A DNA stretch of 38,188 nucleotides from Chara braunii (taxonomy: Eukaryota; Streptophyta; Charophyceae; Charales; Characeae): contig BFEA01000081.1 in NCBI GenBank assembly GCA_003427395.1, forward strand, positions 835,260-873,447, given 5' to 3'. Below are positions 1 through 11,690 of the stretch, piece after piece. The translations under genes and the position numbers were made by a program. The notes beneath the pieces are model-generated. The model did no database searches. It was not told where the DNA came from and saw only the letters and a list, made by a program, of their open reading frames with translations. Within the stretch, counting starts at the first letter, position 1, and every line of letters begins with the position of its first letter.

Positions 1-404
1 CTCGATTTTGCTCATCCCATTGATAGTAGTAGCAGCTCGTTCGTCGAATGAGCGGGCGTGACCTCTAAAAGGAAGAAGAAAAACAAAATTCCAAAACAAA
101 ATCCGAGTCTAAGAAAAAAATATAAGAGAATCTCAAGAAGAAAAAAAAACTTGTCATAGAAAAAAAAACGGCAGCCCGTGAATACGGACGCCTGCCACAA
201 CTTATGTGGACAGCCACTGCAAGTCCCCATCAGTCGTGATCGTGCCAACTCGCAATTTAGCAAAAAGAATATTTTTTCTTTTTTTCTTTTTTTTTTCTTT
301 CCAAATGTCGTTGGCTTATACCAACGGCCTCATCACGGGTCGCGTGGTTTTTCATCCACGCACCACCGTACTGCAAACCCAAGTTCGAGTCCTAAGGGTC
401 TCGG

Positions 405-490
405 AAAAAAAAATTGGAACATTTCTTGATTTATGTGTGTCATCCTTGTGCAGGCCCAGGCAGATCCGAGCGGCCAATTTGGGTCGTGCG
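405..490 (-). pseudogene. Decayed U6 snRNA-like retrocopy (antisense, 3' half clear)
   Basis: Read on the minus strand, the 3' half of U6 is recognisable: GCACAAGGATGACACACATA, then AATCAAGAAATG, TTCCAA and a T run at 405-413. Upstream the match weakens: the CATGGCCCCTGCG region is rearranged, and a CCAATTT remnant at 474-480 may correspond to the internal AAAATTGG. It is probably an old retrocopy. No target-site duplication was recognised. Confidence 0.6.
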
Positions 491-3054
491 ATCTCTGCGA
501 TCGTGCAGTCACGATTGGTTACGTGAATCTGCAAAGGAGGGCAGCTCCCGAAAGGAGCTAACCCAGTACTATGGTAATTTGGGCTCGATCCTGGTCTTTG
601 TCGTGTGATAGTGCAGTACCTATTGGGTTAGCTCCGACTCCAGGAACTATAGTAGCAACTCTTTTATTTGAAGGGTTGCGCCCAGTAGGTCTCCCTCCTT
701 CCAGCCTAGGCAAGTTCCGTCTGCCCTACCCCCTTTTTGTCACCCTGTCGGTTGCTCCGTGGGCGTTCCCGCTAGACGGCCTTGTGGCCATCTTCTAGGT
801 CACACGCACGGCACTGGGCTTAGAAGGGTCCATAAAAATTATAACTCCTACGCCCGTGCCTTTACAACAACATTTTCTACAAATATTTTTTCCAGACGTC
901 AAAACTATAAACCTCGCGGCCACCTGGCCGCGCGTTCTTAGAAAATTTGAGACTCACCCTTCCTCAAGCTACCGCAAACCTGATGCGGTTATTCTTTTTG
1001 GCCATTCAATCCCTGAATCGCATGACTGCTAAGCCCCGCATCATTATTTTTGGTACAATAGAACTTTAGCATTCCCACATTTGCGCGTCTCTGAGGCCTC
1101 GACAAAAGCGAAGCACTGGCAATTATTGTCGTTACTCTCAGACGCCACAAGCGTCCGGACTAAAGTTCAAAAAAATTTAATCTCTCGGTCATAGGTCAGG
1201 TATGAATGAACTTTTCACAAACGTCAGTCTCATCAAGTCCTTCAATTCAAAAAAAAAAGTTAAACAACGTTCGACATTGAAAACCCCCGAGCAGATCCCC
1301 TTGTAAGCTTGTCTGCTCCGACAGCGGCGACTATGCCGGATAGTGACCAACAAGAGTCGGGGTGACAACTTTGTAAAGCACATATGGCGATTACTGGATT
1401 GTGGTGGCAGCATGCGCAACTACACCACTTTCATTTATCAGCCAATGCGGGTTTGAGAGTGACTCTCACACTAGGATACGGAAGGACACATCACCGTGAC
1501 GAAAAGCACCCAAAGGACGTCGGAATTCAGGTTGAGCATTACGATGAAAGGCTTGTTGATGAGGACCATCACGAGGGAGACGTCGATTAACACCGCCACA
1601 ACGAACACCCTGAACATTGAGATGAGGCCAGGTAGAAACGACAACGGGATGAAGACGGTGGCTTCGAAGAAGGGCACGCCTGCTGCCTCGAATAAGGAGT
1701 ATGGCGATTATGTGCAAGATACCTGTGATTAGTAGTATTGGGGTAAGAACGTTGAGACACCATGCACAACATCATAAGTAGAACCTGAGTCCGACAAGTG
1801 ATTTGCCCGTTAGTTCGGTTGTGGACTCCTACTAAAGTTCCCTCCGATTGCGCCATGACCAAGCCATAATGGGCATGCTCATCCTTAAACCCTCTCACAA
1901 CGGATCGTGGTTGGAGGACGGTGTTCCTGCAGGCTGCAGGGGGGATCCCTGCCACTCAAGTTTTTTCGGCCATGTGGGTTATGCACCCGTCGACTCTCGT
2001 GCATGTTGACCCCGTCGGTCCACTTTTCAATACGAGAAGAACAGAGAAATTGTGTCAGCGTCCCGAACACACCGGAAACCAACTGGTCCTCCAAAAGAGG
2101 TGCACTCTCAAGTTTCTCGACTGTCGTGATGGCCACCCATGGGGGTTTTAATCATTCCCCATTGTAATGTTGGTCACCGCAGTTCATGCTGGCAAGCACC
2201 CCACGTCCATTAAGGAGGGCGACAGCGCAGTCGAAGTCCCCGTTTAAGTGGGGATACACGACTTTTCTCCATCCCCTCCTCGCTCAGCAATTTGAAGCAC
2301 TCTTTAACTCTTTTCCAAAGTTTTTTCCACCCTCCCCTCGTAGTACTCCTTCACTGCCGTCCCTTGCACAAATTTTTATTTCAGTTAGCCTTATCTTGAA
2401 ACAACTCGCATTCGCACTCCAACAGTCTACGGACGTACCAATTGAGGTAGGCCCGGTGTTTTCATCATTGGTCTCGACGCCAGTGTCGCGCGCGGTCAAC
2501 AGACAAGACCTTCAAAAAAAAATAAAATAATAAATTTAAAAAAAAAAATAAAATAAAAAAATGAAGAGGACAGGGACCCACCTGCACCCTCTTAGTCTGC
2601 CAGTCGAACCCAAGTTCGGGCCCGTCCAGCAAAACCAATGGAGAAAGTCTAATAAAACCCTTGACCCCTCAGTTTTTGTCGATCACTCTCCTTCGCTCCA
2701 TAATCGCTTGTTGGTCGTGATCCTCATACCTGTCGCTAGAAAGTCCAGTACCATAACCAATAGAACTAAGTCCGAGGCTGAATTAATTAGGCACCAAATT
2801 TTATGAAAAAAATGTTTCGATGCCTCGACTGGGCTTACCAACTTAAGTCGGGTCTTCGCCTTGGCCTACCGGGCAGACTCACGACCGCTATGTGACGTTG
2901 TCCGAGTCGTAGCCATTTCGTACCCTGGCAGTCAGACACACCGTTTACACCGCCCAAACTTGCGACTTTTCCTCATGCTAGGTCCGAAAAGTCATGCCTT
3001 TCAACGGGTCGTCAAACATAATCTTCAACAGAAAAAATTCCCATAATTAAATAA
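491..3054. other. Non-coding flank, no recognisable feature
   Basis: Short open frames here are on both strands, overlap one another and resemble no known protein. A small AT-rich homopolymer block lies at 2515-2560. I see no gene. Confidence 0.5.
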
Positions 3055-3460
3055 TCATTCTATACTGAAATTACATTCTAATTTTTAAATTTTCATTCAT
3101 CTTTGAAATTTGTTTTTCCAAAAATGGGGTATCCCGTCTTATTTGAATTGCATGCAAGAGATGGAATGAAAGTCTGGATGAGTTCATGAAAGATTTTAAT
3201 TGGACTGTCATTCTGAGTAAGGATTTTCAATCATAAATAGGTTAAGTCAATCTAAATTAAAAGACATTTGTTAAAGTAGAATGAAAGTTTCATTAAAACA
3301 TTTCATAAACTCGTCCAGACTTTCATTCCATCTTGAACAAATAGATGTAGGTGGAAGGAATAACTCATATTTGGACGGAAACTTATCAATTAAAAATGAA
3401 AATTTTAAAATTAGACGAACATTGGAACGATAATTTTTATAATATGAATAATTTTTTTTT
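3055..3460. repeat. AT-rich foldback (long imperfect inverted repeat, MITE-like)
   Basis: The left-arm core, about 3160-3200, contains GATGGAATGAAAGTCTGGAT and GAGTTCATGAAAGATTTTAA. The right-arm core, about 3291-3333, is its imperfect reverse complement (TTAAAACATTTCATAAACTC, GTCCAGACTTTCATTCCATC). Pairing extends outward (TCTAATTTTTAAATTTTCAT near 3080 against ATGAAAATTTTAAAATTAGA near 3400) and inward, so nearly the whole 400 bp could fold on itself. There is no coding capacity. It resembles a non-autonomous foldback or MITE element; termini and target-site duplication are unresolved. Confidence 0.7.
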
Positions 3461-6400
3461 TATGGAATGTTTTTTCAACTTTTATTTCTCATGGGAAATT
3501 TTTTATCGTTCCCGTACTCACGTAAGGTAAAAATCTGCATCTCCTTCACGATAAGCCATGTCAGAAAGTCGAGTTGGTCTGTGAAGTAATGCTAGTTAAT
3601 AAAAAAAAGACAAAAATTAATATAACCAAACAAAAAGCTACAGAAGGTGGGTAACCGGACCCTATAGTTTTAACGCCCCCTGTCGGCATGGTATTACTAA
3701 TGAGTAACGTTCATCTTACCATGCTCCGCAATAATGAGAGCCCCACACACTCTCTATCTGGTTCATACTCGACTCGGACCCTTGTCATAAACGAGGTTGC
3801 CAAGATGAGCGCCCTGACGGGGTTCGTTCCATCCGTGAGCTTTTGTTATCAAGGACGTACTCAGTTTGACCTTAAAAAACAACGACAAACACCCTTGTTG
3901 CTCTGATAACGGGTCTTAATTTTGATAGTTGCCGGTTATTTTGCCTTATTCAATGTGATTTGTCCACTAGTGGTTGTATTTCACTCTGATTTTTATTTAT
4001 ATAGATCAATAAGTATTAAGGGCATTTTTTTAATATCTGAAACATTAAATAAATGATAATAATAATTGTAAGTGTAGGTGTAGTCATATGAGTAGACATT
4101 CACAATTTGTACATATTGCAATCTGTACCACTCCTTCTATTACTACAACAATAAAATCATACTACTACTACGATCTTTTGATACCTTCATTACTATTTTA
4201 TCGCCGAGTCTTGATCGTCATAGTCGACCAATATACGGTCATAACGACATATCAAAGTCTCGTCTTACTTTCTAAAAACGGGTTCGATCTAATCTGTGAC
4301 TGCATGCACCTCTTATGTTACATGAAATAAGAAACGTGTTAGGGTGGTCCACCTATGAAACGATACATAAAAGTTTAAATATGTAGATTTGTAGATCAAC
4401 GATGATATTCTTTATAAGAATATGAAATATAAAAGTAGACAATCATTATTATATATTTGATAAAACAATAATATCGTAGGGGGGACAAAATAATAATACT
4501 AACGGATTAATTATGGAGAACAACTCTGTTACTCATTGAAGTTGTAGTTGTAAATGACCTATAGGCTATAACCACGTGTATGTGCAGTATATAAATTGGT
4601 AGCAAAGGGATAATTTCGCATACACGTGATTGAGAGTTATATAGTCAGAGTAGCATTTAGGTCAGAGTCACACTTAAAGGTGAAATTGCTTCCAATAACA
4701 TAGGGGAAACAAAGGTAGACTAATATCCATATTTATTTACGTTGTAAACCTCGCTAATAATTGCATATAGAAAAATAATTATGTACTTGTTCATAAGGTT
4801 GTTAAAGCAAAAACTATGCCTTATTTAGCTCGTTGCCAACTCTAGTCATACCCGTAATTGGTAAAGGAATTGGAGCTTTGCCACTAAGCCTTCGCAGTGT
4901 CTCATACAATTTAATAAGGGTTTTAATCATAGTTTCAGTTAGGTTGTTATAACAACCTTAGGTACGATTTTTTTCAAGCTATAGATATTCAAATAACTAT
5001 ACGTAGCAATTATAAACAAATTGTCGACAAAGTGAGTGAGTGACTGTGTGAATGAGACGTTTTTTGATGTATATGACTGAGGTTATGGTCAATCTTAGAT
5101 GTGTCAGACTGCAATTATCTTCGAAGATTATATTAAAAACTTTTAGAATTATTAAGCCATGATTGTTATCTTCCACGCGCAATTTAAAACATGAACTTTA
5201 ACACATTCCCTTTCAACTAAATCCTCTCTCCTTTATCATACTTTCTATTATGTCCCTTGCAAATTGACCTAAATCTATCCTTTGTTTATTATTTAAATGA
5301 TTAAATTTATTTTCCAACTATTTTTCTCTGAGAAAAATGAGTTTCAAAGAGTGGTTGAAGGACAAAGTGAATGAGCCTCTCTGCACCACTGGCCAAATAT
5401 GACACTTAGGGAGCAACTGGAATAACAACTGATTGGTCTCATCTTCAAAAATAAAAGATACACTCAATATTTTATGTTTAACAAGTAGTGCAACTAGTCG
5501 CACCATCAAGTTTTTTTCCTAAGTCTCTTATTTTTGCCTTCCAATTCCTCTATGATAGAAAGATGAATCTACACACACAAACACACATGGGTGCGCATAA
5601 ACACAACCATGAAAATGAACATGCAAGTCTGGTTAAATCAAGGTTATTGATTACATTCAAGTTGTAATTGTAAAAATAAAATCATTTAATCTTTCAAGTG
5701 ACTTTGTGAATAAGATTGCACTTACTAAAAATGTCAACGTATCGTCGAGGCAATAATTCAATATTTTGTTTGTTCCACAACCCTGTTTCTTTGTGAGTTT
5801 TGGATATTAATGCCCTCGGACAATTGGTTTATCGTGATATGCCCCCCCGACAACAATGTGACTTTGCAAAATATTACGAGTGTCACTTCGACTTATCAAT
5901 TGAGCATGCCCCAACCAATACCTGTAGAATAACTTCAGATTGCTTGAAACATATGACCATTCTCAACTTCAACGGAGATTTAAGACTTGCCTCTAGTCGG
6001 GACATGCATGTCATAAAGTTGGCACGCCCTCTGAAAGGAACCTGATGAAAATATTATTTCTGAGAGACAAAGCAAGTATACCCAAGTTTGAAGAGCATAA
6101 CAAAGAATTCCCCCTAAAGAAAGACCACGGCCTCTAGGGCTGCTTTCCTTCTGGCCCCAAAGTCCCAATTATACTATTGAAATATCATACTAAATCTTCA
6201 TGGCTGAATTTGTCAGATTTTTCATAATTATTCTAATTACGAAAAATTGTCAAAGTCAGGTCAGAACATTTTGCAACAATCTGTTGACTATCTACGGCCA
6301 AGCCTAATAGCCACCGCCGGTTTGTCAAGAATGAGCGACCTCAAACAATCTACCCTTCCAAGACTTTGGGCCTCAAGTCATAAAATATGATTGGTTGTAC

Positions 6401-6778
6401 TGTTTTCAAATGTATCAGTCCAGACAACAATTCGCAGCCCTAAGACTGTGGTATAGTGGACTTCGGTGTGTGTGTCAAGGTGTCGAATTTTCGGCGGCGG
6501 GCGACCAGGACGCAAAGTGGGTTTTTAGGGGACAAAAAAAATTGGGGGACCGATCCTTGGCAAAATTACGGACTACCTACAACTAGCTTTGGTAGAACCG
6601 GGACTTTTGAAAAAATGACGGACCGGTCCTCGAGTGGAAGCGGACCCCCAAAAGAAGTGAGGGCATGTGAAGTGCAAAAGGGCCCTCAGACCTAGGCATT
6701 GAGGCCTGTTTTCTCAAAACAGGGAGGTCATGCGCAATGAAACAAGTGTTTTGCAAGAGGCCATTTTGACGATTTTTT
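3461..6778. other. AT-rich non-coding flank, no recognisable feature
   Basis: AT-rich DNA with frequent stops in all frames. The longest open stretches (for example 5318-5509 minus and 5800-6045 plus) have no family resemblance that I can defend. Confidence 0.5.
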
Positions 6779-6877
6779 GTGTTCTTTCCAGGAACAATAT
6801 TAGAACATTTTGAGAATTCATAGATGAGGTCGTGTTCTTTCCAGGAAAAATATTAGAACATTTTCAAAAATTCATTT
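6779..6877. repeat. Two-copy 53-bp tandem duplication
   Basis: GTTCTTTCCAGGAA followed by AATATTAGAACATTTT occurs twice at a 53-bp offset (6781 and 6834). Confidence 0.8.
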
Positions 6878-6923
6878 AGACCGCGAAATAATCGTCGCCC
6901 CGATTCGACACATTTTCCATTTG

Positions 6924-7039
6924 TGCTCTCTCTCTCTCTCTGGTAGCCCCCCCCCCTCCCTCTCTCTCTGTCTCTTTTTCTTTCTCTCTCTCACTCTCCG
7001 TTTCTCTCTCACACTCGTAACAATAAATGGAACAAAACT

Positions 7040-7107
<68 letters not shown>

Positions 7108-7123
7108 ATCTCTCTCTCTTGTG
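6924..7123. repeat. (CT)n microsatellite region
   Basis: CT dinucleotide runs, with a C run at about 6949 and a long uninterrupted block at 7041-7100. Confidence 0.95.
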
Positions 7124-7855
7124 CGCTCCTAGTCTCATTGCTTTGGCTACGTTAGGGCTGTGTTCCCCATGCCCACGCTGTAGACAATAATTGTAGGTCC
7201 GCAAAAATGCGAAGGGCCAGTCACTGCACAATTTCCACCCCTGATATACCCGTTTTCGAGTGGTCGCCCCCTCTCAAATTCATGCCATCTTGACATAGAT
7301 GCGGCAACCCAGTATACCTCAGCCTTAGGGCCACGAATATTCTTGGGATTGCCCGTCTCAACAGCATCGGATGTGTCACTAGGTACTAGCATATCTGCGT
7401 AGTTTTCAGTTAGCTGTAGCCTCAATCTCTCGACTTGCTACCAGACACTTCACCGTTTTCGACCAAATAGGAGAGAGTGGCGCCGCTATTCCCATCCAGT
7501 GGCGCCATGTGAAGGCGAATTACCCGAAATCAATGGCAGAAAACGATTCACCTCATATCTTTGCGAATCGCAATTTTTTCCCCTTTTCCCCACCCCTACT
7601 AGAGTTTGGATAATTGTAACTGAAATGCAAGACTGGTCGCTGTTCAACATAAATTGCACACGAACTTAGGTTCCCTGTTCCCGCCACTGCCCTTCGATAA
7701 GCTTTTCACACATGGCCGCAGAGCATCCCATCCGGTCAAAGAGGTGCGACGATCCTTCGGTTGTGCGGGCCCGCTGTGGAACCCAGCGTGCTTCATCCTT
7801 TCTCCCTTTTTCACTTTTTCACTTTTTCCTGAAATGAATCATAGGCCCTCGCCCG

Positions 7856-7963
7856 AATGTGAAAAGGACCAAAGTATTGGGGTGGGGTAATATTCCACGT
7901 TCTAGCAGAAGATTCATTCTCATTTACATTTGGTGGGGTGTTTGGTGGGGTGTGCGGCGGCCC
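7856..7963. repeat. Dispersed repeat, copy A
   Basis: This stretch (AATGTGAAAAGG, TTCCACGTT, AGATTCATT, GTGCGGCGGCCC in order) aligns with 13876-13973 in the same orientation. The element family is unknown. Confidence 0.5.
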
Positions 7964-8363
7964 ATAGGCGTGGTTCTCCACCTTTTTTGTTTGCTCTATT
8001 CTGGCGGTTCGTTGCGCACGTGCCAGTTTGCCCGCTAACAGGCAGAGGACAGCATGAGGACCGGACCCCCTTTTTCTTTCTTTCCTTTTTTTTCAGAGCC
8101 CCCGTTTTCTTTTCTTTTTTTTTAGAGCCCAACCAATTCAATTACCTGTCGAATCAGGACAGGACGGCCTTTCAGGCCTTTCTGCCTCCCTTCCGGTCCC
8201 CCCTCCCCCTTTGGGCATCAGCAGTCTCTGCTGAATGCCACTCGGGGGAACCAACGGCATATCTCTAGGTGGCGGGCGCCAAACTTGCCCAGGAAGGTGC
8301 ATGAGGCCTCCTGAACTGAATGCCACTTGCGTGCCTTACCCACTGGCCGCTGAATAGCCCCTG

Positions 8364-8392
8364 TTTTTTTTTTTTTTTTTTTTTTTTTTTTT
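8364..8392. repeat. Poly-T run
   Basis: An uninterrupted T run followed by CGGGAGATAGCCCCTG, which nearly repeats the CTGAATAGCCCCTG just before it. Confidence 0.9.
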
Positions 8393-8475
8393 CGGGAGAT
8401 AGCCCCTGTTTTCCTCCCTTCCTTTGGTGTTTGATTGATTTTTTGACTGATTGATCCATCAGTTGGTTGGAAAAA

Positions 8476-8578
8476 GTCCCTCGGTCCGTCGCCAACTCGA
8501 AGATTATCATGGCCACTGCGCAAAGATGACAAACACACACACAAGAAAAAAGTCGCTCGAGAATGGATCTCATTTTTT
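8476..8578 (+). pseudogene. Degenerate full-span U6 snRNA pseudogene
   Basis: It starts GTCCCTCGG like the U6 5' stem-loop, then lacks about 17 nt of the segment that contains the ACAGAGA box. It continues GAAGATTATCATGGCC, ACTGCGCAAAGATGACA, an AC-rich insertion, and a 3' part CTCGAGAATGGATCTCATTTTTT that follows the U6 3' domain and its terminal T run. Loss of the 5' splice-site-pairing box rules out a functional snRNA. No convincing flanking duplication was found, so it is probably old. Confidence 0.7.
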
Positions 8579-9102
8579 GCCTCGAAATACCATTTATATG
8601 TATATATCGTCAAACAGATGTATACAAAATCTATAGGCCGTCGCCCTTTTTTCAAAAAAAAATAAAAATAAATCTATAGTATTTGAGAAGAAGATAGCAC
8701 AGCCCGGCCGAGGGGGGAAGGGGCGGCGCTCTCCAGCTTTGGTTCAGAAAGTCTGATCAATCGATCGGCTGATTACAGATGAGGCCCAGAGACTGCTTCC
8801 TGCTGGGGTCTCCCCATTGGTCGCGGCCAATCTTGGCGCCGTATCGCAGCCGTCGATTGCCGAAAATCCACGTTTGAAGCGAATTGAAGCGAATTGAAGC
8901 GAATTGGTGCGCTTGCATCTGGCGCGACGTGTTACAAGAACGTGTGGCCTTCTGCTTCTAATCTGTCATGCCTCTGCTGCTTTGCGTGGGCAGGCCCTGA
9001 AGACCTGCTGACCTGTCGGTGCTTGTCTGAACTTCGTCACTGGGTCGGGCGGGTATTGTTTGTGCGGGACCGTTAGTGTAGTGTCTCGACTTCCGTACGG
9101 TA

Positions 9103-9106
<4 letters not shown>

Positions 9107-9144
<38 letters not shown>
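9107..9144. repeat. (CT)n microsatellite
   Basis: An uninterrupted CT repeat in the upstream flank. Confidence 0.95.
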
Positions 9145-9145
<1 letters not shown>

Positions 9146-9232
9146 AACTCCGACGAAACAGTTTGTCACAGCCTCTCGTTTGTTGTCCTCTTCTCCCTCT
9201 GCCTACGGTTTACCGGGCAGCTCTGTTTGAGT

Positions 9233-9397
9233 ATCTATCTATCTATCTATATTATATATATAGATATATAGATATAGATATTTGTATTTTTGTAGGCGAC
9301 TATATTTGTGACTATATCTATCTATATTATATATATAGATATATATATAGATATAGATATTTGTATTTTTGTAGGCGACTATATTTGTGACTATATA
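9233..9397. repeat. Two-copy 79-bp tandem repeat of TA-rich sequence
   Basis: ATATAGATATAG-type sequence followed by TTTGTATTTTTGTAGGCGAC is repeated at a 79-bp offset (GTAGGCGAC at 9292 and 9371). Confidence 0.9.
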
Positions 9398-10224
9398 CAT
9401 ACGTATACACGTTGCCGTACGGCATCAATGGGGATCAGATGGCGGATGTCGGGACTGATCAACGGTCAACGTTTTGTGTCACAGCAGTGGCTAAGAAGAT
9501 CCACGTGGAATGCTGCATATCTGCTCAGGGCGTACACACCTGAACACTTTCCTGAATGTATATGACAGCAATTACGGCCACTACTGGATGCATCTGACGC
9601 TATGCGGCTCCGGTGCTGTCAGATGATCTGATGTCAAGGCTGCATTGCTTAGGTTCTTCCCGCCGATTGCTCGCTGTGTTTCTCCCGCCGCTTTGCGTGT
9701 GCAGCAGACTCCTTCGCGCTTAGATTTTGACGAAGGACGAGCTTTTTTTTGCAAAGGTGGCGTCCATTTCCCGCCCAATTTGGGTGCGTTTGGGCGCGCG
9801 AATTGCCAGCAGATCGTTGACGCAGTTTCGAGCGCTGGGACTGGTGATTCTTGGCGCGCTCGGTGTTGGATTTCCCGCCAACTCGTCCTCTACCGCGGTC
9901 GTGAGCGGGAGGGTTCAACTGATGCCACCGAGCTTCGTCGTTGCGACGAACTCGAAGGGCGCGAACGTTACTCGATTCAAAACGAACGCAGCCTGGGTTC
10001 CTCTTCGACCATTGGGTCAGGTATCGGTCAAGCGCGTAGCTTGTTTGCCAAGTCAACTGTTGGCCAGCAGCGTTGACCTCCACCAATCACTTATCAGGGA
10101 AGTGAGAGCAAAGGAAGCAGGGTCCTCCTGCGGGGAGTGGAAGGGGACAGGCGTGGTTTAGTGGCTGCGGGTGAGGTGGGCGAGCAGGGGGGTTTAACAG
10201 GATTGTAAGCGGGACGGGGCGGCG

Positions 10225-10226
<2 letters not shown>

Positions 10227-10303
<77 letters not shown>
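10227..10303. repeat. (GA)n microsatellite in the 5' leader
   Basis: A long pure GA run followed by GGGAGATGGCG, the same context as at the chosen start codon. Confidence 0.95.
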
Positions 10304-10308
<5 letters not shown>

Positions 10309-10350
10309 TGGCGAAGGACATGAGACATGGTGCGTGCGTGTGCACGCATG

Positions 10351-10357
10351 AGAGAGN

Positions 10358-10414
<57 letters not shown>
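10351..10414. repeat. (GA)n microsatellite just before the start codon
   Basis: A pure GA run containing an undetermined base at 10357. It ends 8 bp before the ATG of exon 1, so its assembled length may be wrong. Confidence 0.95.
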
Positions 10415-10420
<6 letters not shown>

Positions 10421-10422
10421 AG

Positions 10423-11427
10423 ATGGCGTTAGTGAGGACGTCGTCGTCGTGCATGATTGGGGGCCTGGCTAGTGAGGGGTTGCATGGGGGTTGTAGTCTG
10501 GGGGTGGGGGCAGGGGGCTCCAGCGTGGGATGCTGGGGAACCAACCACGTGTTGACACGTTGGGAACGGCGAGGACCTGCGGCGGCTTGTGACGAGTCCT
10601 TGATTCACATCGGAAGGGCGGGAAATGTTCGGTGTGGGAAAAAGGCGGGAAAGAGCGGGAGCGCACGGGCGGCAGAGACGATTGGTAGTTTCACTTCACG
10701 GCGACATTTGGGACACGTGTCAAGCCTACGGGCGACGGCGGGGGCAGGCGCGTCTTGCTCAGCGTGTTCGTCATCGTCGGTGGCCGCTTTTGACAAACGA
10801 GGGACAAGAGTAGGAGGTGGAGGAGGAGAAGGAATTACGGCGGCGAAAAATCATGCTGGCGACGTGTTCACCCCGAAAGGCGGGAACAACAGGGGCCTAC
10901 GGAAGGCGGGGCGTTCTAATCGGTATTGTCGGTGCGAGGCGGGCAGGGACGGCGGCTCGGGCGATGCAGACCACGGAGAAGGGGATGCAGGGAAGTCGTC
11001 GGGATCGGGGACGACGAAAGATGGCGGGAGAGAGGGAGGGAATCTTCCCGCCGGATTTAGTAGTACTAGTAGAGAGAGAGAAGAATCGTCGTCACCAGAA
11101 TCAGGATGGGAAGTACCGTCATCGACGGTTGCGAAGAAAGGAGGGGGGGGCGTGGGGGGGGAGGGAGGTGAAGTCGTGGCTGGTGGGGGACCACCACCTT
11201 TGGATGGTGTCAGCAAAATGAGGGAGGGGATTTGGGACATGATGAGCGTAACTTCAAAGCGCCTGCAACAACAAATGGACGCGTTGAGGGGCAAAACTGC
11301 AAGTGTCGTAGAGGGAGGGGGCTGCGCGGGAAACGAGGAGGAAGAGGAAGGGCAGTCGGAATGGGAAAGGTGGCAAAGTGTCTTTGGCGAGGTGGAGGAA
11401 AGAGATACCCTTGTCAAGGCATTGAAG
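10423..11427 (+). CDS. EXECUTER-like protein, exon 1 (N-terminal 335 codons)
   Basis: First coding exon of a homologue of Arabidopsis EXECUTER1/2, nuclear-encoded chloroplast proteins that relay singlet-oxygen signals from the thylakoid to the nucleus. The chosen start is the ATG at 10423, just after the second (GA)n tract. It opens MALVRTSSSCMIGGLASEGL, rich in Ser, Ala and Gly with Arg and almost no acidic residues, as in a plastid transit peptide. Residues about 60-265 are Gly/Ser/Arg-rich low complexity. The conserved part is near the end: WDMMSVTSKRLQQQMDALRG, then an acidic linker, then EWERWQSVFGEVEERDTLVK. The latter matches the family pattern WDxxRWxxxFxxVxxxDxLxxxLK. The exon ends in phase 0 after the LVKALK codons, at GTGCGT. 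An N at 10357 and the variable GA tract lie upstream, so an earlier in-frame start cannot be excluded. The family assignment rests on all four exons; the start codon is less certain. Confidence 0.85.
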
Positions 11428-11447
11428 GTGCGTTCACTTTTTTTTAA

Positions 11448-11449
11448 AA

Positions 11450-11488
<39 letters not shown>
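11448..11488. repeat. (TTA)n microsatellite in intron 1
   Basis: A trinucleotide run just inside intron 1, 20 bp from the donor site. Confidence 0.95.
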
Positions 11489-11490
<2 letters not shown>

Positions 11491-11509
11491 ACTTTGAAAA
11501 CATTCTTAT

Positions 11510-11690
11510 GGTGCGTTCATATGTGCGCGTATTTTGGCGGGAAAATTGCGTTTCACTTTCCTCTTGGTATCCGTTTTTGGAACGTGCGTCGTTCATATCT
11601 TGGCGGGACGTGTGTTAGCGGGAAAGGTGCGTTCAGTTTGTTTTTGGAAAGTGCGTCGCTCATATCTTGGCGGGAAAGTCTGCCCCTCTT
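11510..11690. repeat. Short tandem units with TTGGCGGGAAA motifs
   Basis: The units carry GTGCGTTCATAT or GTGCGTCGTTCATATCTTGG followed by CGGGA, spaced about 65 bp apart (for example 11586-11608 and 11652-11673). The GGCGGGAAA cores match the E2F-type consensus. Confidence 0.7.

Larger units (their letters stand above)
9640..10422 (+). promoter_or_regulatory. Probable promoter / 5' leader of the EXECUTER-like gene
   Basis: This GC-rich block sits directly upstream of the chosen start codon and contrasts with the AT-rich DNA to its left. It contains TTTCCCGCC at 9768-9776 and TTTCCCGCCA at 9871-9880, plus weaker CTCCCGCC and TTGGCGCG variants. Two long (GA)n tracts (10227-10303 and about 10354-10414) precede the ATG. 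An upstream ATG at 10308 has nearly the same context (GGGAGATGGCG) as the chosen start but is out of frame with it at the present GA-tract length. Long open frames here on both strands look like by-products of GC-rich composition; none resembles a known protein. The transcription start cannot be placed from sequence. Confidence 0.45.

Noticed and set aside
383-392. A perfect B-box-like GTTCGAGTCC, with a similar AACCCAAGTTCG at about 2610.
   Set aside because: No A box at a plausible distance and no tRNA fold, so it is most likely chance.
5318-5509. A 63-codon minus-strand frame vaguely like retroelement gag.
   Set aside because: It is too short, has no zinc knuckle or other motif, and I could not defend any family.
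9645-10161. Three overlapping open frames of about 145 codons on both strands upstream of the gene.
   Set aside because: They overlap in different frames in GC-rich DNA, show no family motif, and lie where the promoter and leader are expected.
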